Shown: positions 10,925 to 23,238, counted from the first letter of the stretch. The stretch: 64,000 bases of DNA from Galaxea fascicularis (GCA_948470475.1 OX419338.1:29442548-29506547); one strand, 5' to 3'. Numbers and translations: made by a program. Notes: a model not told the origin generated them from the letters alone.

Positions 10925-12990
10925 AAACGAGTTGTCTTTGCTCAACTTTCCATTCACCTTCAGCGGCTCTCAGAAACAAGCTCCGTTCTGTGGCTGAAAC
11001 ATCTACACTCCTGAAGCGGTTTAGTTTTTTAGTGTTGGAGGGCGCGATAAACTAAATGACCACTAAAGCTTTGCAGAAAACGAAAGAGGTGACACTGAAG
11101 ACGTCGTTAATACTCGGATAGAAAACTAAAATCTCGAAAATAACTGGCTATACGTTGTGAAGCGAAAGCAATTTTCATATAGCGCGTAAAACTGGCTACA
11201 TTCATAGCAAAACGTAGAGCAAATTCATTGGATATTCCACTGGCGGATGATTTAATTTACTGACAAAGTAATCAATATTTTTCGTAACTTGAAACATTAA
11301 AAATGTTTGATTCTTTCTCCATCTATTCGATCATCAAAGTAGATTCCCTGATGATTTAGAGACTAATTTACATCATAAAGTACGTTTCTAGTTTTTCTTC
11401 TCAGTTCAGATTATCATCGCGTGGTATGTTGTTCATCGCGCGTAAAACTGGCTCAATTCATAGCAAAACCGATCCAGGAAATTCTTATTCACTCACCTAT
11501 TATTCAGTGGATGTTCCAATGGCGAATGATTTACTGAGAAAACAATCTAGCATTTTTCGTGACTTGAAATTTTGAAAATGTGTGATTCTTCGTTTTTCTA
11601 TTCGATTGATCAAATTCCCTGATGTTTTAGAGACTCGGATTTGCAACACTAACGTTTTTAGTTTTTTCTTTCAGATCAACGCCAACCATGTTGTTCAAGT
11701 TCCTTATGGTCGCTATGCTGGCTATGGTTTTTCCCTTCTCAAGCGAAGGGTCTTCATTGGCCTGCCCTCAGTGGGTGAAACTCAACAAAGGGCCTGTCTG
11801 CTTTGGTGCCAAAGGAAACCAGTTCGGTCGGTTCACTTACCATCGGAACGTCTTTGTGAGTTCGTTCATGTTCGTGCACCGCACGGGAAAGGTGACGTGA
11901 AAGCAGTTTAGTTTCTGGGGATGTCAACCAGATGCATCACGCCTGGAGGCAATATTGACCGACGAGCACAACAAGATACTGGCTCCAGAGGCGTCAACAG
12001 TAAATAAAGAGGGGAAGTACAATCTGGCTGGCTACACATCTTCGTCCTCTGTCCTCGTGTTCTGTGCTGCAAAGAAGCTTCATTGTGTGTTCGCTAACAG
12101 CGAGCTGCGCCTATGGCATGGCGAAGATTTACGCCATTTCACAGAGAGCGATAATTCGTGGCCGAACGTGTGCAGATGTGTATGGTCTGTTGGCTTAAAG
12201 GATCAACTAAGACTACGCAACGGTAAATTGATGTCAGAACGTTGTAGTTGTTTGCTTAGTGATAGTAATAATGCTAATGCTTGTCAAAAGTACTGTCTGC
12301 TTTCACATCACTCTTCCCATGTCTGTAAACTGTCCTACTTGCTTCTGTTTTGTTCAGAGGATGAATAATAAATAGTTAAAACTGCCAAACTTCTTTTCCA
12401 TTTTTGTTAAAATCCCGCGAATTGACAGCCTTTAAATTCACTGCAATTTTCTCTTTTAAACTTGGTGACGAACAGTAGGCTTTACGGTAGTATATATGTA
12501 TGTATCGATTAGCCTGTCTTTATTAAAAGGGGCGACCGAATGGTCGGCACTTCATTTATTGTGTCTATTCTTTCATATAGCACCAGGATCATTTGCCAGC
12601 TGACTTAACCTCACACACAGTTATTTTTAAGAGGCGAAATACGACTCCCCGTAAAAACGACTGCGTGGGAGGCTTACCCAACTATTCTTTCCTCTCCCCG
12701 TCAACCTGATTTTTAAGTTGGTCAATGTTTACAATCTTCGAACATTACGGATTAAATCAACAGAGCGCAGGAAAACAAGAAAAAAGACAAAGCGAAGACT
12801 TTTATTATTCTCATTACTTTTTCTTGTACAACGAGGTCCAGACTGAAAAATAAGGCAAATTTGATAACCGAAACGGCCAACTGAAAGCCCAGTTTAGGTA
12901 CGACGTACAGTTGAGTCTGAGCAAGGCAGAAACATCTGTATTTCAAGGACTGCACAAGGAGGAGGGGCCGAGAAGCCAGCCCTCCCCCCA
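10925..12990 (+). repeat. Segmental duplication, unit B (with decayed secreted-protein copy)
   Basis: This is the partner of 4840-6620. The region before the gene has a further internal tandem duplication: the block from GCGTAAAACTGGCT to the splice acceptor occurs once in unit A (5098-5304) but twice here (about 11185-11403 and 11435-11674). Unit B has drifted more and contains lesions in the coding region. Confidence 0.85.
11688..12197 (+). pseudogene. Decayed paralogue of the 5322-5843 secreted protein
   Basis: The signal peptide and first 70 codons are intact and close to the 5.3-kb copy. Relative to that copy, six bases are missing near 11898, which changes the third mature cysteine codon and its surroundings into an in-frame TGA. 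The frame then continues open with good similarity until one inserted base near 12153, which shifts the last cysteine-containing segment and destroys the original stop. Two independent lesions make a pseudogene the simplest reading. If translated, it would give a 70-aa truncated secreted peptide. Confidence 0.8.
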
Positions 12991-13467
12991 CTTCATGAGG
13001 GAATTAGACTTCAAGTAATCTCCATGTAAGAAATCGATTAAGCTCCCTTGCTAGTTGGGGAATGGGCAATAGAAAAGAGTAATACTAGTGTCTCATTCGC
13101 AGTCCCTTGCTTGTACCAGTTTGATTATTGGGCGTTTAGCACTCTTTTCCGTTTGCTTGAAACTCGAGTAAGCATAAAGCGTGTTTGTGGCAATGAACAT
13201 ATTAATAGCCAGAGGTACTAGCGTAAGTTTCTTTTGTGGCAACTCCATTTATCCCCATCACAAAGCGACTGCGCGAACAATCACTTCACCGACAGGTAAA
13301 CATTCTTGTTACCCGAAGGAAAGAGTTCTTTATTGTCTGTTAGTGTAAATTGTTGAAAAATATTGCAATGTCTTGTAAGGATTTTTTTTGACTTGTCTAA
13401 ATTATAAGTTTCCCTTTTTCTCCCCAGGGTCTGCCACATATACCCACTCCATCAAAACCGCAGCTGT
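12991..13467. other. Intergenic; 3' flank of the CALHM-like gene
   Basis: No coding signal recognised. It lies downstream of the minus-strand stop codon at 13468. Confidence 0.4.
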
Positions 13468-13835
13468 TTACACGTTGGATTCTCTCGTATTCTCGTCTTC
13501 AGTTGATGATCTTCTGATCTGCGGGGCGACCTCCTTTAAACTCAGGGGTTCCAACTCGTCGTGGTAGCTTTCCATTTCACAACAGCTAGGCCACCATTTA
13601 TTTCGACGGTTCTTGTGATGTCTTTCATCGTAGAAATCTTCCTTTCCCACTCGCCAGGGATCCCAGGGATTTCCTGTCGAAATGCGCGGGTACAGTTTTC
13701 TGAAAGCTTTGTAGGCCTCGGTGTAATGCCAATCGTCAATGCCGGTCCAGTCTTCAGCTTTGTAACCTTCAAACAAATCAATACTCTTAAGAGGGAGTAG
13801 TGTAATAGGAAGGCCATTTATTGGCCAAAAGATAT

Positions 13836-15946
13836 CTAAAAGAGGATCGTTCCGATCTGTGCGTTATTCTTTTCCTTAGACCAGAAACATTTTTCAGTTT
13901 AACTCCGTCCACTGTCATCGTGCCGAAACTACTCATCGTGTTTTCTGAAATTGCACCCATTAGCTTGAACGAAAATGAAGCGAATTATTTGAAGTCAAGG
14001 CAGCTTCATTAGTTAACCCGCATCGAAAAAAACATTTTAGGGGTTAATTAAAGACTGTTAAACTTCAAAATGAACTATTTTAACGAAAACAAAAAAGTAT
14101 TACTTTTTACTGTCGCGAATGCCTTAAGGTCGAACTTAACGATATCACAGAATAAACGTTTTCATATCACGGTCGAGGGTTTCACAGGCACAGTACTCTG
14201 TCGCTCTCTCAAGACAACTGACGGAACTATGATGAACGATTACAACGTTAAACTAACGATCTGTCAACAACAGTCTCATGCTCCAAATTAAAGTGACTCA
14301 ATTAAGCTGTCAATTAATATGAAATGCTTGGAACGCGTCCATCTTTGATTACTGTCATTGATATTGTACTCTAATGCCCTATAACGTATATTTTAAAAGA
14401 TCTCACTTGAAATAATTATCTGTAAATGTTTATACTAGTTACACAATCTCTAACATTACCAAGTACCAAGAAAACAATGATGATTTGGAAGACAACTCTC
14501 ATGACTAGAAGAAACGTCAAATAATCTGAGCAATGCATTTGGAAGTTGAAATAGTAATAAGGGCGGTTCTTTGTTTAATAATAAGGGCGTATACGTTCTT
14601 TTGATTATGAAATGGATACACTCGTTTGTTTGTTGTTGTTTTTTTTAATAAAAACCCCTTTTTATAAGAACGTTGAGACTGAGAGTAACCCAAATTTAAG
14701 AACATTCTTAGAACATAATTCCGGCTGAGAATCAGTTAAGAACATCTTTATTTTGCTCATTAATTTTTTTTAATGAGGGGTATGCTATGTACGCATGAAC
14801 TTTTTCTGCGTTTTCACTGCAAAATCTGGTGGTTTTATGTAACGTTGTGAAACTCTATTTTCAATACTTTTGTAAAGCCAAATTTACCAGCAGTTGAGTG
14901 GTTGGCGCGACATCGTGTGTATACCATGTAACTTAAGAACTTAAGAACACCTTAACAACGTTTTCAGGTTCAAATCGCAAAAACAAATGCAGAGAACGTC
15001 GAACTCCTAAATTAGATGTTCTTATACAAAAAAGAGTGTATCCTGGTTTTAATGAATTTTGTTTCCGTTATGACAAACTTATAGTTTTCACGGTTAAGTA
15101 TTGTTATGCTGGCATAAATTGGGGATGGTTATGCCTTTTTCAGACATAATTAATCCCCAGTCTGGAGAAAATGTCACATCTTTGGAACTCATTCATTTTA
15201 TGGCCTTTTGGAATCATTGTTTAAAAATTGCACCGTTATCCCTATTTTTCTATCTGAATTTCAGTCTCCTTGGCCAGGATCTTATTTTTTGCAAACGAAA
15301 AAGCCAAAGAAAAAAAACGATTTTGGTAAGTAACCAGCATCAATTAGCGTGTCGAAAAACGCCCCACCTTCAGGTGATTTAAATTTACCCTGGTATATAA
15401 TTAACAGGAGTAATTCATATTACAAGGAGATCAAAGTAAAATACAGTGAAAAGAAAAACACCTCCTTCCGCGGATTGAGGGACATACCTCTACTAACGGC
15501 CGAGCTTGAGGTCCGTACTGTAAGTTACGGACCGTGTTTTTTCCTGTTCGCTTATGGCCCGCGCAACGGGAAAAAACGAGGATCCGTAACTTACAGTACG
15601 GACCGAGAAAACCAGGTTAGTAAGATATTCATTATATCTTTGAGGTTAGTCGGGCGCGCGAGAAAGAAACTTTCAAATTTAGCGGGCCGTACAGTAAAGT
15701 ACGGCCCGAAAAATTGACCAATCACAGCGTGCGAACTAACTGAGAGATATAATAAACACCATTAGCAAAGGTATGGGGGTGGGGTGGTGTGTGGAAAAGC
15801 CAAAAAAAAATTCAAGCCAATTAAAAGGACCAGAAAACTTTTTGCAAAGAAGAAGGCAAAGAAAAGAAAAGGCATACACCGGCAAAAGAAATATCCTGCA
15901 TAAGCAATGGCCGCACCCCCATCATTTTTCCTTGCATTTGGCTCAC
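13836..15946 (-). other. CALHM-like intron 3 content
   Basis: No gene recognised. It holds a hairpin repeat at 15489-15752 (annotated separately). Short open frames at 14070-14291, 14517-14705 and 15101-15382 lack support. Confidence 0.5.
15489..15752 (+). mobile_element. Foldback MITE (copy 1 of 2)
   Basis: It contains a strong inverted repeat: GTCCGTACTGTAAGTTACGG at 15512 and its complement ending at 15602, around a 50-base loop. A second small inverted repeat (GGGCCGTACAGTAAAGTACGG) follows, and then TGAGAGATATAATAAA. The same arrangement, reversed and diverged, is found at 56091-56375 in a WDR70 intron. Confidence 0.75.
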
Positions 15947-16147
15947 CTTCAAATAATTTTTGCACGGTCTTTTTTCCAATATTTTCTGGAATTCCATCGT
16001 GGTACAAGGTAACCTTTTCCTCTTTACTCCCATATTCAGCTGTCTTCGCATCGTCGTCGAGGTTAGCGTCCTTACACGTGGACCCCATGAGTTCAGTGAA
16101 CGCCTTCATGGCGCCCAGGGCCTCTCGCCTCTCATACGAGTAGAGAT

Positions 16148-16932
16148 CTGGAAACAAGATCATAACAAATAGATGTCACAAAGAAAACCTACCCCATGTC
16201 GGAAGGTATCCCTTACGAGGAGCCCATAAATGTATGGGCTCCTGCCCTTACTGATGAACAGTTGCGGAGTGTTACTTCTCTCTTCATCTATTACTCATAA
16301 TACAAACCCAAAGCTAAGTAATTCATATAAATAAGGTAGCGTTTCGTTTACCAGGCCAGGGATCCTCGATACTTCTAAAACTTTTTTTCCCAGAGATGTC
16401 GATTACACTCAAATTGGTTCGGTAGGGTGCTAGACACCATGTTCGATAGATTTTCAATAATTACTAAAAAGATCTAATGGCTGGTAAGCCGATACTTAGA
16501 TGGTTAAATCAGTTTCTTTGCGTATTTGAGACGGTTAACAGACAAACTAATTGCATGTAGCTATTGCCGAGCGCAAGAAAAGGCGCGCAATGAAGTCACT
16601 TGTTGAATAAATGGGCTGAGTTTTGCCAGCAATCACAGAGCAATGGAAAGTAAAACTATAGTTTCGATACTCAGCTGAAATCCGCTCCATGGGTTAAAAA
16701 AGTGACGTGAAATTCTGCTAGCCAATCACAGAGCGAAGTATAAAGGAAAACAAAAGTGAACGAGCACCATTTTCGACAAACAATCAAAACCGCACTAAAA
16801 GGATACAAAATGATGAGAACTAAAATGGTATGCCTCTAAGCACAGGAAATTTAACAAGAAATTTTCCAAAGCTACTTGTGTCTAGACTGCTGGTCGAAGG
16901 GAACGAAAACTCTCAGTGTAAGATTCGCTTAC
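16148..16932 (-). other. CALHM-like intron 2 content
   Basis: No gene recognised. It includes a short perfect hairpin near 16219-16242 (GGAGCCCATA and its complement around a 4-base loop). Confidence 0.45.
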
Positions 16933-17138
16933 TTTCCATTAGAAGATTATCTTTGAGAAAACAGTTCCTCCATACAATCATTACAGTTCCAAGAGTAACA
17001 AGACAGACCAGAACAATCCAGGCCAAAACATGCGACTGGCTTTTGTACTCAACAATTTGCTGTTCATATGCTTCATTTTTTCTTGAAGTAGCAAGCGGCC
17101 CGAGATTGGCACAGACGTAAAAATCCTCTTCGAGAAAC

Positions 17139-17170
17139 CATTGCCAGAAAAGTCGAATCAAAATGGGCAG
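17139..17170 (+). repeat. Left terminal inverted repeat of the transposon
   Basis: It begins CATTGCCAGAAAAGTCGAAT and continues to ...ATGGGCAG. It pairs with the right end with mismatches at positions 4, 22, 24 and 28. Confidence 0.85.
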
Positions 17171-17290
17171 GGCTTATTTTGGATCCACTCGGCCATATCA
17201 AATAAGCTGTCAATCGTCTGATTGTCTTGACACATATCTGATTGGTTCACGCATATGATATATGAGATCGCCCTCTTTCCTTTCTACAAA

Positions 17291-18525
17291 ATGGCGGCGC
17301 GTCCTCGGAGGGAAAAGGGCTATTACGCGTCGTTAAACAGCGTATCTTCCGTTGATTTGCTCCCCAAAACAAGAAAGGAGCGAAAAATAAAAGGAAGGGG
17401 GCGTCTGTGGCAGGTGGAGCGCCTCATCGCTAAAAGGGATAACGCTGCGGTAAGTCGAAATTCTTTGTTTCTTTCTAATAAGCAACGTAAAGAACAGATG
17501 TGGTGCTGGGCTAATGATATAGTGTAATGTGTTCTCCCTACTTTTATTCGCTAACAGGGGTATACTGAATACTTAGTTTTGTGGCGGGGCTATTCTCCCT
17601 TTGAGTCAACTTGGGAGCCCGAAGAAAATGTTTCTCCCGATTGTGTCCGGTACGATTTATTGATACGTACTTGCCATTTTAATACAATAATCTAACAACC
17701 AAAACAAGATAAGAAAAACAACAATAGCGTCCATTGTTATGCAGTATGCCTCGTTCTTCAAAAGCGGACGGGTATTATGAAATTGCTCCGAGTTTTTTTT
17801 ACTGGTGAAAAAGCTGCTTAACATGAGGTTGTGGATGCTCAATCAATGTTGTGATCACAGAAATAAGTCTGTTTACTAATTTTGTTATTCGTGCTTTGTT
17901 AAGTTCAGAGAACATAGTTATGAGCAACACCGGTTTCTTATTTTTTGCTGAACATTCCATCAACGGACTTAAGCGATTTCCCATGTGACTGAGAGAAAAA
18001 CTTATATTATACATTCCTTGAACCATTGGTGTTAACTATTGTCATGATTACATAGCCAAAAATATATTATATATTACTTTTAGTTTACTGCAGTTGAAAT
18101 GCATTTTCAATCTCTTTAGATTATTCAAGAATCCAGTTCCAAGTGAAGTGGTTATCTTTAATGAGGTAACCACCTTTAGAATTGCAGTGGAACGGCAGCT
18201 CAAGTCGAAGTGCCGCCTTCCTGTTACTGTCAATTTCAGGGGAGATGTTTACAGGTGCCTGTTTAAGCATAGAAGTGTTCAAGATGGGTGGCACCTGTTG
18301 GATAAGGCGGCCTTTCCTAGGAAGTTTTTTCCAGAGTTCTGGGATCATTGCCCAGATTCTCATGGCCAGGGGGTAAAAGTGTTTTACCCCATGAAGATGA
18401 GAAGTTTTATCTCCTGGTCACCCAAAAAATATAGTGTAGGGGAAGGCCATCATCAATGCCCAAGAGCATTTCAGGAGAAACTGACCTTCTCATTCATAAG
18501 AGTGGCTCTTGGGGATGCTTCTTAG
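17291..18525 (+). CDS. Transposon-borne chromodomain protein (218 aa)
   Basis: Exons 17291-17449, 17558-17649 and 18120-18525 join in phase with canonical splice sites. After a basic, KRK-rich N-terminus, residues 40-80 form a chromodomain: [11 protein letters not shown], then [19 protein letters not shown], then EPEENV. The aromatic-cage positions known from HP1 are occupied by W40, W62 and Y65, so methyl-lysine binding is plausible. The C-terminal 135 residues have no domain I know; they contain [18 protein letters not shown] and end LGDAS. The gene starts about 150 bp inside the left TIR. An AAAATGGCGGCG motif covers the ATG and resembles a YY1-type promoter/start element. A chromodomain could direct integration into marked chromatin, as in chromoviruses; that role is inference. 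Confidence 0.8.
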
Positions 18526-19126
18526 ATTAGAATCTTTCACTCCCAGAGACAATTAACTGTGAGTCATACTAAGTTGTGCTGATGATTAAGTCACTAAATG
18601 AGGTTCTAAGGTGATATGAAAGCTAGTGTTATTTCCAAATCAGTAACCTGGAATTCTATTCCATCGAAAGCTTGTTTTTCTCACACTTCAGGACATAAAA
18701 TTTTGTTAGATTTTTCTTTTTTTTTCTGACTTGAGTGTGCTTGGGAGTGAAAGGGCTCAAGGAGCATTATGATGGTTTTATTGTAATTGTCCCCTTGTTT
18801 TCACATAAAAGTGAAATTTATTAAATACTAAATTTGATAAATTGTGAAAGGAGTTGAAACATGTGGCTTCCCTTGCCCCTTGTAACCTAGTTTTACAATC
18901 AGTTTCATTGTCCAAGTAGTAGCACTTCCTCATACTTCTCTTAGAGAGAAATCATTTACAGATTATCCTTTTTATACACACTCAACAATATGATATAAAA
19001 TATTTTCTATAGCAATAGTAAGGAATGATACGTGTTGGCATGCTTGTTATGTGTTTCATTCTTTAGTTGATAGCTATTCAATATTAAATTTTTGCCCCTG
19101 TGATGTACTTGAAGTACAGGCTTAAA
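18526..19126. other. Spacer between the two convergent transposon genes
   Basis: 3' flanks of both genes. A small inverted pair, CTTTCACTCCCA (near 18534) and TGGGAGTGAAAG (near 18743), may mark a minor inserted repeat. No open frame of interest. Confidence 0.45.
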
Positions 19127-22100
19127 TTATTTTTTGGCTCGTTTTGATTGCACCTTATTTGCTTTAGAGCTAGTTTTACTTGGTGGCTGTTTCCTTTTTC
19201 CTCTCCTATTTTGTTTGGCTGGGGGCTCAGCACAAACTTGTACATCAGCAGTGGGCATCAGTTCTTGGGGCTTGTCGTAGCTTAGACGTGTGCGTGCTTT
19301 TCTTTTTGTTCTAATGGAGTTTTCCCAGTACTCAGCACATTTTTTGGTGTATTTTCTGGGTCTCCTCTCCCTGTGCTTCAAGGCACGTATACGATGTTCT
19401 GCCCGAAGAATTTCAGCAGGGTCATCTGTGTGATTTGTTTTGCGCTGCAGAATTCTTCTGGCATCATCGTTGTTTTTTTCCACACCTAAAAGAAAAAATT
19501 GTTATTTGTATTGATACTTACTTTTATTCCCACAAATGTGAGTGATGTTTATTCAAAGGAGCATAAAAGGTACCTTGACCACTAAACTGCTTGAGGTTGT
19601 TATGTTGAGTTACCATATGGGGAATGTGGTATGCAGCTGCATGCATATAACATGTCACACGCTCACGTGCATACCCAATTCTCTTATCCCCAAGGGCAGA
19701 GAATGTATCAATCCATGTTTTTATCTGAAAAAAAAAAAGAAAAGTATATTTCATACAGCAAAGTGATCTGTTGGGATAGATGTGCAACTGCATGGATTTG
19801 ATTAATCTTTGTTGCTATGGTTTACCTTTTGACGATACTCATCAACATTGGTTGGTTCAAAAGATGAGATAAAGCTGAAGTACATGTCAGCAAATCCCTA
19901 CAAGAATAAAAACAAAACAAAAGGAAAATAAATCAAGCAAAAGTGAGAAATTTTGTTTGGCAGGAGTTACTTTCTGAAACAGTTTATGATTGTTGATTAC
20001 TTTAACTTGTACCTTCCACAATTCCACAACAGTTTTGGCTGTCTCCTGCTGGATTAGGGGCTCCAACTTGCTGGGAAGTAGTTTTAGTAAAGTCTTCCTG
20101 TCATCCCCCATCAGGCTTGTCCACTCCCAAGTCCCAGAGCCTTTTCCATCAGCATTCCTTTTCTCCCACACTGAGAAAGAAACACCACAGCTGTTGATAG
20201 CTTGGATAAGCTTTTGAAGGTGAACTGTTTTCTTCCCAGTGAGGAAACTCTCCTTGTCATCCCACTGCATTGCATCTTCTATCACATTACCAATCAGAAC
20301 ATCTGTGATGCGCAGCATTAAATGGAGCTCATCCAAAATGATGTGATCCAGTGGGATGTTAAGGAGTGGTTTATGCACACAACAGAAGTTCTCTCCCTTG
20401 GACTTGGTGGAAAATTCATGAAGTTCTTTTAATGTCCTCTTGATAGGGTCATTATCATAGAAGTTGTCTGGCTTGCTCATATCTCCCCTGAAAGAGAAGA
20501 AGATCAATGATAAATCTTACTATTTGTCATAATTATTACAGAACATGCATGCTGGAACAATATTTTTGTATATTTTTCAATAATATATAAGGATCAGGGA
20601 CAGAACAAAACCTATATAAAGACATACACACACCATAAATGGTGGCTAAAACATGTGTATGTACCTAGACCATGAAGAAATTCAGTACCTATTTTATTTC
20701 ATTTGAGACAACGGGATACATTGTAATGTTATTAATAAAGTAGCCTATTAGATATTGTTTAGATTAATACCTGTCTTTCTTATGAACTTTGCACCACAAG
20801 CAAGCATATGTTGAGTTGGCTGCACTAATGCCCATAACCAGAAGCAAAAACTGAAAATATATATAATGATATAATTAATTCCCAGACAATGGGGAACATT
20901 ACACTAAATCACAGAATGATAGAATATTCTTTTTCACTCTGTGAATGCCACATGGAACATTTGCATAATAAATGTTTGGACTGAAATTTGAGAACAAAGG
21001 ATAGTGACCAAAATAAAGTTGTTTGTATCTTACCTTGTAATCACCCCCAAGAAACAGTTCTACGTCTACTCTGTTCTCTCCAGCAGTGATAAACCCCTTT
21101 TCCTGGATTTCATTGATGTCATCAAAGACCTCCTTAAAGGAAGTGGCCAAAGTTTCCCTACTTTCTGGGCCATTCACTACTGCAATGGTGTGCGTACCTT
21201 AGTTTGATATAAAACACACGAAAGTTATAATCAATAAAATTTACCCTGTGTGAAATAAAAGTTAATATATTCATTGTTTGCATTTTGCTAGTCTCAAATT
21301 TTAGTATCTCTGGTTGCCACAGTTGCTTTACTTCATAATTCTACCTTTTGATGATAACAAATCATCTCTGCTCTGAAGAATGGATAGACTCAGGAGGATG
21401 AAATTGCTCACTCTGCTCATTCGAGCACCATCCCCACTGAGCTTCACTTTTACTTTCTCACCCTCTTGCAGCAAATTGGCTTGTCTCTGAAACAAAGTTA
21501 CAGTTCTCAGAATAGAAACACATGTCCAAATGCTTTCTTAATAAGTTGGAAACAAATAGCAACTGTTTGGTATACTTAAATTGCTTTTTTGACAGTGTAA
21601 ACCATGGGTTGTGATACAAATGACAAACCAATGTTTTTACCTACCATGTGTTTTACTTGTTCAGCCAATAATTGTTTAAAGGAGTACTGTGCTCCTGGGG
21701 CCTTTCCTGGAGTAGTCGAAATGATGCAGTCCTTGTTTAGCTCCTTTCGGCACTGTTTGAACAGATAGGACCTTGGCATTCCATCGACTACCATGGACAA
21801 CTGGTGGATGAACTCATCTCCAACCCCAAACTTATCAATGAGATACAATATGGCCTCTATCTTGGATTTGTCATCCTCACTCATTTTGGCATATTGTTTC
21901 TCACCTTGGCATGAGGTGTGGCCTGTAGGTTGGGACTGCTCATCAGGTAAGAGAGTTGATGGGGTGTCACTTGAAGAGGAAGGGGGTGTAGAAGGTAATG
22001 GGCGAGCAAGTGGTGTGTTGGGTGTTGTGCCACCTTGTGAAGTAGCAGTGGAAGCTCCAATGAATGTTCCCTTTTCTTGAGTGAAGTCAACAGTAAATGT

Positions 22101-22877
22101 TTTAGAGCTTTCTGGATCCTTTAATCGTAGGCAGTCAAGCTCCAGACCAAACAATTTACTGAAATAAAGAGCCTTTTGAGCTCTTGTTTTGAGTTCTTTT
22201 AATTTCTTGTTTTGGGCTTGTGTTGTTTTCAGCTTTGGAATAGCTGTGCCCCTAACTGTAGTGAACTGGTTTTTCTCCAGCTGCCTTATGTATTTCCTCA
22301 TTAGGTCATTCTCTCCCCTGCATGAATTAAACAGTTCCTTCTCCTGAACCATTTCCTGTAACAGATCCTGTTTTTCTTTTTCAAGGTCAGTATACTTTTG
22401 TTTCCAAAGATTCATTGCCGTTTCTACAAGGTTCACCTTATGCTGTAGGCATCTAATTTCTGATTTCCAATCTTCAACAGAGATAATGTCATTTCTTAGT
22501 ACTGCAAGCTTTTTGTAGGAGGCCAAGAATTCTTTTCTTTGCTTAGGACTTCCTTTCTTATTTATTGCCCTTCTTTTAGCATCAGCAGCAATGCAGTTAT
22601 TGGATAGCTGTCTTTCTAATCTCACACTTTGGCGATTTAAGCGAAATGCGTTACCAGGCATGCACATATTGACCAGGTCAATGTACAAACAACCATCATC
22701 AGGTAAGTTACCTGGGAGCTTTTCTTTTCTCCAGGTTGCAAGGGCCTCCTGTTTTATCTTTAGCCAAAATACCACTTCGTTGCCGTTTTCACGTTGCTGT
22801 AATACGTATTGAAGTTTTGTATTCGGGCAATCAGCAATAAAAATGACTTCTTTTTCAGCTGTGTACACAGAGGACAT
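19127..22877 (-). CDS. Putative DDE-type transposase of an uncharacterised family (891 aa)
   Basis: Eight exons join in phase: 22877-21645, 21486-21345, 21197-21034, 20850-20771, 20487-20013, 19897-19826, 19724-19574 and 19485-19127. The start MSSVYTAEK is chosen because upstream in-frame sequence is low-complexity and overlaps the divergent exon. Residues 150-270 are charged and coiled-coil-like; 350-395 are S/T/P-rich. A globular part then begins with LYLIDKFGVGDEF and PRSYLFKQCRKELN. Likely catalytic features in order are D430 in KLSGDGARMSR, D511 in ELFLGGDYK, a C530-x2-C533-x2-H536 zinc motif (YACLWCKVH), LDELHLMLR at 591-599 and E775 in FSGQGVEKNND. The C-terminus is very basic (KRGKRK-like, ending SKRAKK). 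I recall many similar unannotated proteins in cnidarian and other eukaryotic genomes. The DDE assignment rests on motif order only. Confidence 0.8.
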
Positions 22878-22959
22878 GACGAACGTAGTCAACAATTCAA
22901 TTTTGGCATATATTTTGGTATACAATTCGCCGCGCTTTTTCGAAAAAACCCGCGTAAAG

Positions 22960-23103
22960 ATTGCTAGGGAAGTCTGGTTTCTAGTCTCCCCCAGTTTGGG
23001 AAGGCTCAAAATAAAACGCCTGGGATGTTTTTTGCAAGATGGCGGGCATGTTGAGAGGGAAAAGATTTGTTTTTCTCGCCTTCGCCATCGAGTGAGGGCC
23101 ATT
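22960..23103. promoter_or_regulatory. Possible bidirectional promoter inside the transposon
   Basis: It lies between the transposase start (22877) and the divergent candidate exon (23104). It holds AAGATGGCGGGC at 23037, a YY1-like element also seen at the chromodomain gene start and upstream of WDR70. Inference from layout and motif only. Confidence 0.35.
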
Positions 23104-23238
23104 ATGTCGCTTTTTTCTGAACCTGATCAATTGCATAAGATGGACTCTTTAAACCGAGCTGGGTTCGTGTTCAATGAAGACAATATTTTCCACAGAAACG
23201 GACTGATGTTTGAACTTATCGAACGGATACAAAGTAAG
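23104..23238 (+). CDS. Candidate first exon of a third transposon gene
   Basis: A 45-codon frame starts MSLFSEPDQLHKMDSLNRAG and ends FELIERIQSK before a good donor (GTATGT; an alternative GTAAGG lies 5 bases earlier). It points toward the right TIR and is divergent from the transposase gene. No downstream partner exon is visible in the 350 bases left before the TIR, so it may be a remnant, or may splice out into flanking DNA. Unknown function; it could also be a chance frame. Confidence 0.35.

Larger units (their letters stand above)
13468..17137 (-). pseudogene. CALHM/FAM26-like channel gene, 3' part (exons 2-4)
   Basis: Three exons join in phase: 17137-16933, 16147-15947 and 13835-13468 (stop TAA). 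Exon 2 encodes an extracellular FLEEDFYVCANLG segment with a CALHM-type loop cysteine, then EYKSQSHVLAW and the hydrophobic fourth membrane segment ending at VWRNCFLKD. This matches the AQSQVLGW...VTRCLSP region of human CALHM6/FAM26F. Exon 3 ends in KKTVQKLFEG, like the helix before ENIKCFFEGS, and exon 4 carries WTGIDDWHYTEAYKAFRKLY, like the EWQQISSLYTF...YYSMLHKY region. Donors and acceptors are canonical and all phases agree. CALHM proteins form large-pore plasma-membrane channels. The 5' exon lies beyond the inserted transposon, so this allele is probably broken unless the insertion is spliced out. Confidence 0.8.

Noticed and set aside
11688..12197. In-frame TGA at a cysteine position, which could suggest selenocysteine
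   Set aside because: The TGA arises from a six-base deletion relative to the intact copy, and a separate frameshift follows. No SECIS-like hairpin was recognised downstream. Pseudogene is simpler.
17141..17161. CALHM exon 2 reading further upstream through CAATGG into the inverted repeat
   Set aside because: Those bases are the transposon TIR. Similarity to CALHM starts only at TTTCTCGAAG.
21793..22080. Plus-strand frames within the transposase gene
   Set aside because: Antisense shadows of the 411-codon first exon.
22877..23102. N-terminal extension of the transposase to 23102
   Set aside because: The sequence has the character of an untranslated leader and overlaps the divergent promoter. 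MSSVYTAEK is a more natural start, though this was not proven.
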